A stretch of 64,000 nt of DNA from Phytopseudomonas straminea (GCF_900112645.1 NZ_FOMO01000001.1:310001-374000), one strand, 5' to 3'; counted from the first letter of the stretch, positions 31,010-38,914 are shown. The notes: generated by a model from the letters alone, not told the origin. Numbers and translations are program-made.

Positions 31010-31414
31010 ATGATGTCTCGTTTCAACCGCTTCGCCCTGCTCACCGTGCTTTTGCTGGGCATTACCGCCTGCACCTCGAAACCGCTGATGAACATCAACA
31101 GCAGCGCGCCTGCCAGCGTGGCGGTGAGCGAGGACGACATGCGCCGTGCTGTCCTCACCGCCCTGCAACGCCGCCAGTGGACGGTGGAGCGCGCCGACCG
31201 CGGGCAGATCATGGCGCAGTACACGCGCCGCGGGCACCAAGCCGACATCACCATTCCCTACACGGCCTCGACCTACGCGATCCAGTACCGCGACAGCCAG
31301 AATCTCGGCTATCGCGACGGCAAGATCCACCGCGCCTACAACAAGTGGGTACGCACGCTCGACCGCACCATCCAGCAGGAACTGCGCCGTCCTTCCCTTT
31401 CCAAGACCCAGTGA
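31010..31414 (+). CDS. Small lipoprotein at the end of the APE run
   Basis: 134 residues. Signal peptide with lipobox ITAC (MMSRFNRFALLTVLLLGITAC), so it is lipidated at about Cys21. The mature part is rich in basic residues and contains the strand pattern ADITIPYTASTYAIQY. Not recognised as a named family. AAGGA lies just upstream of two adjacent ATG codons, either of which could start it. It is transcribed with apeR, so a role at the cell envelope in pigment handling is plausible but unproven. Confidence 0.75.
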   Translation: MMSRFNRFALLTVLLLGITACTSKPLMNINSSAPASVAVSEDDMRRAVLTALQRRQWTVERADRGQIMAQYTRRGHQADITIPYTASTYAIQYRDSQNLGYRDGKIHRAYNKWVRTLDRTIQQELRRPSLSKTQ

Positions 31415-31433
31415 CACCCCAGGAGAAAAACCG

Positions 31434-31874
31434 ATGAACGCGAAACGCTTGACCGCTGCTGCTCTGCTTACCGCCGCCCTGCTGCCCGCCGTCAGCCAGG
31501 CCCGTGACACCGCCCACTTCCTGGACTTCCAGTCGGTGGTCAACGAAGCCACCCAGGCCGGCCGCCTGGACGGCTCCGTGAAGTTCTACCTGAACAAGAC
31601 CCCGGCTGGCGCCAAGATCATCAATGCCAACGTCACCACCAGCCAGAAGACCAACGCCTTCAACAAGACCGACGAAGAAGCCTGCCGCTGGGTGCTGCAA
31701 TCGGCGCTGATCAAGCTACAGAACTCGGCCAAGGCCGCCGGCGCCAACGCCGTGGTCGACCTGGCCAGCAACTACAAGAACCAGGAATACCGCGACAACA
31801 GCAAGTTCGAATGCCACGCCGGCGCCATCATGGCGGGCGTCGCGCTGAAGGGTAAGTACGCGAGCGTCAAGTAA
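31434..31874 (+). CDS. Small secreted protein of unknown function
   Basis: 146 residues with a signal peptide (MNAKRLTAAALLTAALLPAVSQA) and a mature domain holding two cysteines that could pair (EEACRWVL and KFECHAG). Its second half, NSAKAAGANAVVDLASNYKNQE, resembles the small-helix plus strand pattern of YbjQ/DUF4156-like periplasmic proteins. Relatives are sometimes labelled excinuclease in databases, but there is no ATPase motif. The ribosome site AGGAG is strong. The gene ends 24 bases before the terminator at 31899 and so closes the pigment transcript. Confidence 0.75.
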   Translation: MNAKRLTAAALLTAALLPAVSQARDTAHFLDFQSVVNEATQAGRLDGSVKFYLNKTPAGAKIINANVTTSQKTNAFNKTDEEACRWVLQSALIKLQNSAKAAGANAVVDLASNYKNQEYRDNSKFECHAGAIMAGVALKGKYASVK

Positions 31875-31898
31875 GCGCCTGCTTCCCCCTGCCAAACA

Positions 31899-31920
31899 AG
31901 CCGCCTGCGGGCGGCTTTTT
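31899..31920 (+). terminator. Rho-independent terminator ending the APE operon
   Basis: A seven-base stem AGCCGCC / GGCGGCT with loop TGCG is followed directly by TTTTT. It is the first convincing terminator on this strand downstream of 12933. Confidence 0.9.
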
Positions 31921-31942
31921 CATCACAAGGAAGTTGCTCAGC

Positions 31943-32542
31943 ATGTCCAAAGCTCTATCCGCGCTTTCCCTCTCGGTTCTGGCGCTAGGCCTGGCCGCCT
32001 GCACTTCGGTTCGCGTCACGCCACTGCAAAGCGCGCCGACTACTATGTGCATCGAAGAAAACCCCAAGGTCATGGTCAGCGACTTCGTACCGGTGCTGCA
32101 GCAGGGCTTCGCCCGACACGGCATAACCACCCAGCCATATTCGACGATTCCATGGCACCAGTGCCCTTACGTAGTGCGGTATACGGCGCGGCGCACGTGG
32201 GACATGGCGCCTTATCTGTCCAGCGCCGAGCTGACCGTTCTCGGCCCGCAGCGGCAGACACTGGCCACGGCGGCCTATCACCTGCGCGGCAAAGGTGGCC
32301 TGTCGCTGATGAAGTGGCAGGGCACAAAAAGCAAGATGGACCCGGTGATCGATGAGTTGCTGAGCAACACTCAGCTGATCGACGAGCCTGTCGCCAAGGC
32401 TCCAGCTGTAAGCGAGAGCGGCAAGCTGAGCAAGCAGGAGCGCCTCAAGCAGCTTCAGCAGCAGAACCTGGATTACGAGGCATACCAGCGCGCTTACCGG
32501 CAGCTGATGCTGGAAGACCAGCCTTCATCCGACGTTCGCTGA
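31943..32542 (+). CDS. Sbal_3080-like lipoprotein
   Basis: 199 residues: signal peptide with lipobox LAAC (Cys20), then MCIEENPKVMVSDFVPVLQQGFARHGI and WHQCPYVVRYTARRTWDMAPYLSSAEL (about residues 35-60 and 75-100), a pattern I associate with Sbal_3080-family lipoproteins. The C-terminal third is a charged, probably coiled-coil segment (SKQERLKQLQQQNLDYEAYQRAY). ATG 31943 gives a proper signal peptide; the in-frame TTG nine bases earlier is less likely. It is separated from the APE run by a terminator, so it is probably transcribed separately. Confidence 0.72.
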   Translation: MSKALSALSLSVLALGLAACTSVRVTPLQSAPTTMCIEENPKVMVSDFVPVLQQGFARHGITTQPYSTIPWHQCPYVVRYTARRTWDMAPYLSSAELTVLGPQRQTLATAAYHLRGKGGLSLMKWQGTKSKMDPVIDELLSNTQLIDEPVAKAPAVSESGKLSKQERLKQLQQQNLDYEAYQRAYRQLMLEDQPSSDVR

Positions 32543-32550
32543 ATTCAGCT

Positions 32551-32643
32551 ACGTAGGGTGGATGACGCTCTTTTCATCTGCCATTGCGATTGGAGAGCGG
32601 TGGACAGATCGGGCCGCGTAGGTGAAGCGTCGTCCAACCTACG
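32551..32643. repeat. Imperfect inverted repeat between convergent genes
   Basis: ACGTAGGGTGGATGACGCTC (32551-32570) and the complement-like GAAGCGTCGTCCAACCTACG (32624-32643) pair with a few mismatches. The CGTAGG(G/T)TGGA..CGC.TC type is a dispersed intergenic repeat of pseudomonads. It lies between convergent genes and may end both transcripts. Confidence 0.6.
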
Positions 32644-32710
32644 AACGTCCGTTCCCGCCACTTAGCTGCCAAAATCGGTGAGCCTGTAGCGAAAGACCCT
32701 AAACGGGTTC

Positions 32711-33265
32711 TCAGAAGATGTAGGGCACAAACATCCGACTGCGCGCCATGTAGCCGCGGTAGGCGTCGCCGAAATAGGCCAGCGACTCACGCTCCTCGAC
32801 GCGCGCTGCCAGCCACAGCAACACGCTGGCAGCCACGGCCAGCAGCATGACGAGGATGGTCGGCTGCTTCCAGGCGATGCCCCAGGCGAGCAGCAGCAGC
32901 GAGCAATACATCGGGTGGCGGATGTAGCCGAAGATGCCACTGGTGACCAGCTGCGAGGTGCGCTCGAAGGCAAACAGCTCGTCATCCTGACGCTGCTCAT
33001 TAGCGCGGCCAAAGCGGCGCATCTGGTGTATGCCGGCGAACAGCACCGCCAGCGAGGCGGTCAGCAACACCCAGGAAATCTGCTGATGCACGGCGGCGCG
33101 GTCCTCGAACCAGAACGGCGCGTTGAGCACCAGCATCACCAGCATCACCTCCCAGGCGAAGTAGCGGTAGAAGCCGTGGCTGCGCGGGTTGCCCAGCGAA
33201 CGCCAGGAGACCAGGGTCAGGGCGATGCTCAGCCCCACGAAAACCACCAATTGCCAACCGCTCAC
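32711..33265 (-). CDS. Isoprenylcysteine carboxyl methyltransferase-like membrane methyltransferase
   Basis: 184 residues with four to five membrane helices and the C-terminal SAM-binding hallmark of the ICMT/PEMT family: GIFGYIRHPMYCSLLLLAWG, then a re-entrant hydrophobic segment and RVEERESLAYFGDAYRGYMARSRMF-VPYIF. Bacterial members methylate small lipophilic acids, thiols or lipids. Its position between the two pigment modules suggests O-methylation of a lipophilic intermediate, but it is on the opposite strand and could be unrelated. Start is GTG at 33265 with AGGGA upstream; no in-frame ATG keeps the first helix. Confidence 0.78.
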   Translation of the reverse strand: MSGWQLVVFVGLSIALTLVSWRSLGNPRSHGFYRYFAWEVMLVMLVLNAPFWFEDRAAVHQQISWVLLTASLAVLFAGIHQMRRFGRANEQRQDDELFAFERTSQLVTSGIFGYIRHPMYCSLLLLAWGIAWKQPTILVMLLAVAASVLLWLAARVEERESLAYFGDAYRGYMARSRMFVPYIF

Positions 33266-33323
33266 TCGTTTGCTCCCTGAGACCCTCTGTTACACTGCTG
33301 CGCTCGCACGCCAGACACCCGCC

Positions 33324-33731
33324 ATGGATCGCACCCAACTGCACTCACTGCTGCCGCATCAGGGCCAAGCCCTCTGGCTGGATGCCCTGCTCGACCACGA
33401 TGCCACCGGCATTCGCGGCCTGAGCCACTGGCGGCATCTGCAGAGCCTGGGCGAGAACGCTTCGCCCTGCCTGTTGTTCGAGGCCGCTGCCCAGTTGTGC
33501 GCTGCGCATGGTGCCTTATACGGCAACGACAGCGCCATCGAAATGGCCCTGGTCGGCAAACTCTCCCAGCTGCAGCTGCACTATCACCCCACGCATCGCG
33601 AAGGCTTCTTGCTGGTCAGCGCGACCCAGGAAGCCCTCAGCCCGGCGGGTGCGCTTTACGAGTTCAGCGTGCACGAAGGCGAGCGCCTGCTGCTGGACGG
33701 CAAACTGCTGCTGGTACTCGTCCGTGCTTGA
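33324..33731 (+). CDS. ApeP-like hotdog dehydratase of the second module
   Basis: 135 residues resembling ApeP: LLPHQGQALWLDALL aligns with ApeP VPHAGDMILIDEV (His12), and LLFEAAAQLCAAHG aligns with GIELMAQSVAAFAG (Glu53), so the catalytic His/Glu pair is kept. It opens a second co-directional set (dehydratase, ABC pair, ACP, KS, CLF-like). The probable role is dehydration of 3-hydroxyacyl-ACP, supplying a chain for DAR formation; this is inference. The ATP-binding gene starts inside its last codons. Confidence 0.8.
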   Translation: MDRTQLHSLLPHQGQALWLDALLDHDATGIRGLSHWRHLQSLGENASPCLLFEAAAQLCAAHGALYGNDSAIEMALVGKLSQLQLHYHPTHREGFLLVSATQEALSPAGALYEFSVHEGERLLLDGKLLLVLVRA

Positions 33732-34608
33732 ACTCAGCCGCCTCGCCTATCGCTACCCTGGCGCCGCGCGACCGGCGCTGCAGGGCATCGACCTGCAGCT
33801 GCAGGCCGGCCAGTGCCTGGGGCTGCTGGGCAGCAACGGCGCCGGCAAGACCACCCTGCTGTCGTTGCTTAGTGGCGTGCTGCAGCCGCTCGATGGGCAG
33901 ATCGCCTGGCACGGCGAGCGGCGCCTGGGTCTGGTGCCCCAGCAGTTGGCCTTTTACGCCGGGCTGAAGGTGCGGGAGAACCTCGCGCTGTTCGCCGATC
34001 TCTATGGGCTGCGCGGCGCCGAGCGGCGCCAGCGCCTGGAGCGCTGCATCGCCAGCACGTCCCTGGAAGACAAGCTCGAGCGCCGCGCCGAGCGCTTGTC
34101 CGGCGGCGAGCAGCGGCGCCTGAACTTCGCCATCGGCCTGCTGCAACCGGCCGAGCTGTACCTGTTCGATGAGGCCACCGTGGGCGTCGACGCCGCCAGC
34201 CGGCAGTTGCTGCTCGACGCCGTGCAGCAGCTGACCGCCGATGGCAAGGCGGTGATCTACACCAGTCATTACCTGGATGAAGTGGAAAAGATCGCCGACC
34301 GCATCCTGCTGCTGCACGAAGGCCGCGTGCAGCTGGATGTCGACACGCGCCAGTTGCTCGGCGACCAGCCGGGGCTGTTTCTGGAATGGCCCGAGGGTAT
34401 GCCGCAAGCCTTGCCGGCGCTGCTGGCCGAACTCGAGCTGAGCACCGAGCCCACGCCGGACGGCCTGCGCATCGCCGCGCTGAACGTCGAACAGCTGCTG
34501 GCGATCACCCGCTTCATCGCGGCACAGCCGCAAGCGCCCAGCCTGCTGCGCTTCGGTCGGCCGTCTCTGGAGCAGCTGTACCTGCGCCTCAACGGAGGTC
34601 GCCTGTGA
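33724..34608 (+). CDS. ABC transporter ATP-binding protein
   Basis: 294 residues: Walker A GSNGAGKT at 36-43, ABC signature LSGGEQRRLNFAIG, Walker B LYLFDEATVGVD and H-loop TSHYLDE. It resembles the drug/lipid exporters of the ABC-2 class. A GTG start at 33724, eight bases inside the preceding gene, keeps the N-terminal LELSRLAYRYPG strand; the longer frame is unrelated sequence. The stop overlaps the permease GTG in GTGA. Confidence 0.92.
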   Translation: MLELSRLAYRYPGAARPALQGIDLQLQAGQCLGLLGSNGAGKTTLLSLLSGVLQPLDGQIAWHGERRLGLVPQQLAFYAGLKVRENLALFADLYGLRGAERRQRLERCIASTSLEDKLERRAERLSGGEQRRLNFAIGLLQPAELYLFDEATVGVDAASRQLLLDAVQQLTADGKAVIYTSHYLDEVEKIADRILLLHEGRVQLDVDTRQLLGDQPGLFLEWPEGMPQALPALLAELELSTEPTPDGLRIAALNVEQLLAITRFIAAQPQAPSLLRFGRPSLEQLYLRLNGGRL

Positions 34609-35792
34609 GACTGCGCGCCCTGGTTCGCAAGGAGATCCTCCTGCTGGCGCGCGACCCTCACGCCCTGGCCGTGCTGTTCCTGATGCCGACGATGTTTCTG
34701 GTGATCATGGCCGGCGCCATGTCCAGCTACCTGCAGGACCATCTGCCGCCACTGCAGCTGGTGCTGGAAGCCCCGCAGCAGAGCGAGTCGAGCCGTTTCT
34801 TCCACGACGCCCTGCAGGCGCAGCTGCCGGACAGTCAGCTGCTCGAAAACGGCCCGGCGCAAATGGCGCGCATCAGCCTGCCCGAAGGCTTCGACCAGCA
34901 CTTGCTGGATACGCCGCATCAGGGCCCGACCCTGAGTTTCCCCGCCCAGTTCGACCGCCTCTCGCGCCAGCGTCTGCATGGCGCGGTGACCATCGCCCTG
35001 GCGCAGACCCGGCTGCTCGCCTATCTGCAGGACAGCGGCGCACTGCAGGACGGCCTGTCCCGCGCCGAGCAGCTCGAACTGATCCAGCAACGCACCGAAA
35101 GCCGCATCGACGAGCAGGAACGCCTGGCCAGCGGCGACCTCAGCGCCCAGGCCAACGCCACGCAGATGAGCGTGCCGGCCTGGCTGATCTTCGGCATGTT
35201 CTTCGTGATGCTGCCCATGGCCGGCAGCTTCCAGCGCGAGCAGCAGAGCGGCGCGCTGCTGCGCTTCCGTTGCCTTGGCCTGGGGCTCGGCACCCTGGCG
35301 GCGAGCAAGATGCTGCCGTATCTGGCCATCAATCTGGTGCAGTTCGCGGTGCTGCTGAGCATCGGCGTGCACGGCTTGCCACTGGTCGGCCTGCCGGCGC
35401 TGGAACTCAACGGCAGCCTGCTTGCCTATGCCTGGCTGGCCATCAGCATCGCCCTGGCCACCACCAGCCTGGGCCTGCTGTTGGCCGCCCTGGCGCGCAG
35501 CAGTGAACAAGCCCTATTGCTTGGCGGCGGGATCAATATCATCCTCGCAGCCATCGGCGGCATCATGGTGCCCAAGAGCGTGATGCCCGAGGCCATGCGC
35601 CAACTGGCAGAAGTATCTCCGATGAGCTGGGCACTGGACGCCTTTCTCACCCTGCTGGTGGGCCACGGCTCACTGAACGACGTAGCCCCCTGGTGCGCGC
35701 GCCTGCTGCTGTTTGCAGCGATAGCCGGCATCAGCGGCCTGTTCCTGTTTCACCAACGAGTACAGCAAACGCAATGGACCACACACTACTAG
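34605..35792 (+). CDS. ABC-2 type permease
   Basis: 395 residues: one N-terminal helix (about 20-40), a periplasmic domain of about 150 residues with long helices, then five helices from about residue 190, the layout of ABC-2 membrane proteins of the YhhJ/NodJ type. WLIFGMFFVMLPMAGSFQRE and the C-terminal GGIMVPKSVMPEAM are characteristic. The GTG start has GGAGG eight bases upstream. With the ATPase it forms an exporter that probably moves the DAR or the final ester. Confidence 0.88.
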   Translation: MRLRALVRKEILLLARDPHALAVLFLMPTMFLVIMAGAMSSYLQDHLPPLQLVLEAPQQSESSRFFHDALQAQLPDSQLLENGPAQMARISLPEGFDQHLLDTPHQGPTLSFPAQFDRLSRQRLHGAVTIALAQTRLLAYLQDSGALQDGLSRAEQLELIQQRTESRIDEQERLASGDLSAQANATQMSVPAWLIFGMFFVMLPMAGSFQREQQSGALLRFRCLGLGLGTLAASKMLPYLAINLVQFAVLLSIGVHGLPLVGLPALELNGSLLAYAWLAISIALATTSLGLLLAALARSSEQALLLGGGINIILAAIGGIMVPKSVMPEAMRQLAEVSPMSWALDAFLTLLVGHGSLNDVAPWCARLLLFAAIAGISGLFLFHQRVQQTQWTTHY

Positions 35793-36040
35793 AAGAAAAG
35801 CTCAAGCAATTGCTGATTCGCGAGTGCGACAAAGAAGACGATATCGACTGGCAGAGCATTACCGACGACGAACCGCTGTTCGGCCAGCAGAGCCGCATCC
35901 AGATGGACAGCCTCGACGCCCTGCAGGTCTCCCTGGCGCTGCAGCAGCACTACGGGGTGCGCATCGAAGGCGCCCAGGATGGCCGCCGCATTCTCAATAG
36001 CATCGCCAGTATCGCGGCCTTCATCAGGCAACAGGCGTGA
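35774..36040 (+). CDS. Third acyl carrier protein
   Basis: 88 residues, acidic. Attachment Ser46 lies in IQMDSLDALQVSLALQQHYG. It overlaps the permease gene by 19 bases and the KS gene by four (GTGA), so it is expected to be made with the KS and CLF-like partner. It differs clearly from ApeE and ApeF and probably carries the chain destined for DarB. Confidence 0.9.
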   Translation: MDHTLLEEKLKQLLIRECDKEDDIDWQSITDDEPLFGQQSRIQMDSLDALQVSLALQQHYGVRIEGAQDGRRILNSIASIAAFIRQQA

Positions 36041-37143
36041 CGCCCGTCTACCTGCAGCGCGGCGCCCTGCACAGCGCCCTCGGCATCGACCTGCGCGCCG
36101 CCAACGCCGCCCTGCGTAGCGGCGTGCGGCCAATTGCTGAAACCGTACTGCTGCACGAGTTGCAGGAACCACGGCCGTATCTGGCCGTGGTAGGCAACGA
36201 AACCCCGGGCGAGCATTTCGACCGGCTGATCCGCGAAACCCTGGGCGACGCGCCCGGCGCGCTGGACGACTGCCTGCTGATCGTCGCCAGCACCAGTCTG
36301 GATATCGACGAGCTGGAAGCGCAGGCCGCTCGAAATGGCGGCTTTCACCCGGATCACTCGACCTCCCTCGACCTGATCGCTGACCGCTTGCGCCAGCGTT
36401 GGGGCTTCAATGATGCCTTCACCCTCAACACCGCCTGCACCAGCGCCGCCAATGGCCTGCTCTACGGTGCCCGGATGCTCGGTACCGGGCTCTATCGGCG
36501 GGTGCTGGTATTGGCCTTCGAAACACCCAGCGCCATCGCTCAGCAGGGCTTTGGCGCTCTGGGCCTGGTCTCGCCGAGCGGCGAGTACCGGCCTTTTCAT
36601 CCGCAACGCGATGGCCTGGTGCTCGGCGAAGCCTACGCGGCCACCCTGCTGGCCCTGGAGCCCGGCCCGGCGCCGCTGGCGCGCCTGCTTGGCGGCTTCA
36701 GCGCCTGCGACACCAGCAGCCTGACCAATACCCGCGAAGACGGCAGCCATATCGAATGGGTGATGCGCCAAGCCCTGCGCAGCGCTGGCGTGGATGCCAC
36801 GCAGATCGGCCTGGTCAAGCCCCACGGCACCGCCACCGGCGCCAACGACCGCGCCGAAAGCAACGGCGTAAGCCTGCTGTTCGGCGACGCGCTGCCGCCG
36901 CTCTGTGTGCTCAAGCCCTGGCTCGGCCACACCCTGGGCGCCTGCGGCCTGACCGAAACCCTGCTGCTGGTGGAAAACCTCGCCCACCTGCCCGCCTGCA
37001 ATTACGCTGGTGACACGCTGCTGCCGCTGCCGAGCGAACCACTGGCGATCAGCGAAGGCAGCCTGCTGCTGGCCAACTACTTCGGCTTCGGCGGCAACAA
37101 CGCCAGCCTGGTGTTGCAACGCGGCGCGGGAGACACACCATGA
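36037..37143 (+). CDS. Ketosynthase of the second module
   Basis: 368 residues, shorter than ApeO but complete: Cys134 in NTACTSAANG, His263 in KPHGTATGAND and His298 in LGHTLGACGLTE. It therefore should be active in condensation. The N-terminal 100 residues are more compact than in KAS II, and the C-terminal FGFGGNNASLVL loop is intact. GTG start in the ACP stop (GTGA). It overlaps the CLF-like gene by four bases, consistent with a KS:CLF heterodimer. Confidence 0.88.
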   Translation: MTPVYLQRGALHSALGIDLRAANAALRSGVRPIAETVLLHELQEPRPYLAVVGNETPGEHFDRLIRETLGDAPGALDDCLLIVASTSLDIDELEAQAARNGGFHPDHSTSLDLIADRLRQRWGFNDAFTLNTACTSAANGLLYGARMLGTGLYRRVLVLAFETPSAIAQQGFGALGLVSPSGEYRPFHPQRDGLVLGEAYAATLLALEPGPAPLARLLGGFSACDTSSLTNTREDGSHIEWVMRQALRSAGVDATQIGLVKPHGTATGANDRAESNGVSLLFGDALPPLCVLKPWLGHTLGACGLTETLLLVENLAHLPACNYAGDTLLPLPSEPLAISEGSLLLANYFGFGGNNASLVLQRGAGDTP

Positions 37144-37691
37144 ATCCAACCATCGCAGCCTGCAGCGTAAGCGGCGACGCACAGGACACCGACAAGGACC
37201 TGAAAGCCGCGCTGATCAACTGGCTGCCGACCACGCCGCGTCGCATCGATCGGCTGATCCTCCAGGCGCTGCTATGCACCGCGCCGCTCAAGGCCAAGAT
37301 CCGCCGTGACTGCGGCCTGTACCTGGCCTCCCGCCATCCAGCGCGGGCCACCATGGGCTCGCTGCTCGACAGCGTGTGCGTGCACCAGCTGCAACCCAAG
37401 CCCTTCGAATTCGTCAACAGCGTCAGCAACGCCGCCGGCTTCCACGTCGCCGCACAACTGGGCTTGGAAGGCCCGAACCTGTTCATCGGCGCCGGCCCCA
37501 ATGTATGGAAACACCTGCAGGCGTTGGCTGGGCTGGACCTGGCCGACGGCCTGATCGGCCAGGCGCTACTGGTGATGATTGATGAAGACGACGAGTTCAA
37601 GGCGCAGGCGGTGCTAATTGAGAGACCAAGCCAGGCAGCGGATTTTGCCGAGCTGACAGCGGGGATCGATGTGCTGCAGTTGCAGCTCTAA
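37140..37691 (+). CDS. Cysteine-less short KS-like (CLF-like) protein
   Basis: 183 residues corresponding to the N-terminal part of a ketosynthase. At the nucleophile position it reads FVNSVSNAAGFHVAA, the same SVxNA pattern as ApeC (SVHNA), with no cysteine. By analogy it would be the chain-length partner of the KS encoded immediately upstream. It contains no His pair and cannot condense alone. The N-terminal half carries basic residues that may face an ACP. It ends the plus-strand module, with convergent repeats following. Confidence 0.78.
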   Translation: MNPTIAACSVSGDAQDTDKDLKAALINWLPTTPRRIDRLILQALLCTAPLKAKIRRDCGLYLASRHPARATMGSLLDSVCVHQLQPKPFEFVNSVSNAAGFHVAAQLGLEGPNLFIGAGPNVWKHLQALAGLDLADGLIGQALLVMIDEDDEFKAQAVLIERPSQAADFAELTAGIDVLQLQL

Positions 37692-37724
37692 ATAGTGACT
37701 GTTTTGTGGTCGGAGCGACCATTC

Positions 37725-37774
37725 GTAGGATGGGTGCAACCCATCGGCAATTGATGGGTTTCACCCATCCTACG
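37725..37774. repeat. Inverted repeat between convergent pigment modules
   Basis: CGTAGGATGGGTG (37725-37737) and CACCCATCCTACG (37762-37774) are perfect complements, and the stem continues inward through AACCCATC/GATGGGTT. It is a dispersed Pseudomonas-type intergenic repeat and probably serves as a bidirectional terminator between the CLF-like gene and the BtrH-like gene. Confidence 0.75.
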
Positions 37775-37841
37775 GACTGAATACTCGGAAAAAGCAAGAC
37801 CGTTTAACGTCGAAAGACCCAAGCGGCCTTCCAGCGCCCCC

Positions 37842-37866
37842 GTGGGAGCGGGCCATGCCCGCGAAT
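37842..37866. repeat. Single-arm REP remnant
   Basis: GTGGGAGCGGGCCATGCCCG and the next few bases match one arm of the REP palindromes at 8793 and 20342, but the second arm is missing, so this is a truncated copy. Confidence 0.6.
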
Positions 37867-37912
37867 AATCTACAGGCTCTAGCCGCTCCTGAACGTATAA
37901 AGCTGCTGTGCT

Positions 37913-38914
37913 TCAGCCCTTACGCCTGGCCCAAGCCCCCAGCTCTTTCATCAAAACCCGCTCCTGGCTGGCAATCCCCCGCAGCATCTCGGCAATCGGC
38001 CGGAAGTCCGGTGCTTCGCCCTTGCTGCGGCTGGCGCGCACGCAGGCAGAGGCGAACTGGCGCCAGTCGTCGCCCACCGCGGTCAGGCGCGTCGAGGCTT
38101 CGCGCAAGGTGGCGTCGCCGATCTTCTCGCCGGCCTCCTGCAAAAAACTCGCGTACATGAAGCGAAAACCGGCGCCGCCGGTGCCGATCTCTTCCTGCAT
38201 GCGCACGATGTGGGTGAGGTACAGGCGGTTGTATTTGGCCTGAACCGGGTCGAGTTTCTCCACGCAGCTGGCCAGGTGGCGGATACCGCGAATTCCGATC
38301 CACGGCAGCGGCAGGCCATCGAGGATGCGCGTGGTGGACAGCACGCTCTGGCGAATCAGCCGCTGCCAGTCCTGCTCGGGCGGCACATCGTCCAGGTAAT
38401 ACATCAGCCCCTTGGCCGCCAGGGCGCCCTTGGCGAAGCGCGCCTTCTGCAGGTCCGCGGCGGCGCAGCGCACCGGCGCCTCGAACACCGGGTCGCTGAG
38501 CAGGTAGTCGTCGCCCTCGCGCCCATAGGCCAGCAGGTTGTGGGCATTGAAGTGAAAGCGCATCTCCGGCGGGAAGTACGGCAGCCAGAACACCGAACTC
38601 TGCAGCCCGACCAGGCGGCCGCTGTCCAGCGCTTCGTCGAGGGCTTGCCGGCCCTGCTCGGGGTTGTTGAAGGTGCGGCTGGTCAGGCGCACGCCCAGGC
38701 GTTTGCTGAGCGTCTTGATCAGGTGCCGCGGCGGCATGCGGTAGGCGATCAGCGGCATACCACCGAGCTTGACGATCGGCAGGTAGGCGAACGCCAGGCC
38801 CGAGGCCAGGCCGAAGGCCATCGGCTCGCTCATCGGCAAGCCGGCCTGGCTCAGCAGGCTGGCCATCACGCCGCTTTCGCAGTGAGCGCTCTGGCGATGC
38901 TCGAACGCGCTCAT
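37913..38914 (-). CDS. BtrH N-terminal domain protein (candidate acyltransferase)
   Basis: 333 residues. The first 150 resemble the BtrH N-terminal, papain-like acyltransferase fold: Cys12 in HCESGVMASLL, His125 in FHFNAHNLLAYG and Asp141 in YLLSDPVFE could form a catalytic triad. BtrH itself moves an ACP-bound acyl group to an aminoglycoside. Proteins of this type occur in flexirubin/DAR loci, where they could move the aryl polyene acyl chain to a resorcinol hydroxyl. The C-terminal half is helical with no known domain. ATG 38914 overlaps the preceding stop by four bases, which fixes the start. Confidence 0.8.
   Translation of the reverse strand: MSAFEHRQSAHCESGVMASLLSQAGLPMSEPMAFGLASGLAFAYLPIVKLGGMPLIAYRMPPRHLIKTLSKRLGVRLTSRTFNNPEQGRQALDEALDSGRLVGLQSSVFWLPYFPPEMRFHFNAHNLLAYGREGDDYLLSDPVFEAPVRCAAADLQKARFAKGALAAKGLMYYLDDVPPEQDWQRLIRQSVLSTTRILDGLPLPWIGIRGIRHLASCVEKLDPVQAKYNRLYLTHIVRMQEEIGTGGAGFRFMYASFLQEAGEKIGDATLREASTRLTAVGDDWRQFASACVRASRSKGEAPDFRPIAEMLRGIASQERVLMKELGAWARRKG

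Noticed and set aside
31434..31874. Excinuclease annotation for the small secreted protein
   Set aside because: No Walker, ABC signature or zinc motif is present, and the protein has a signal peptide.
12933..37691. Carotenoid cluster as the pigment source
   Set aside because: No phytoene synthase, desaturase or cyclase; all chain-building genes are ketosynthase, ACP and dehydratase types.
8793..37866. Three related palindromes considered as CRISPR-like repeats
   Set aside because: They are far apart, palindromic and match Pseudomonas REP elements; there are no regularly spaced units or cas genes.
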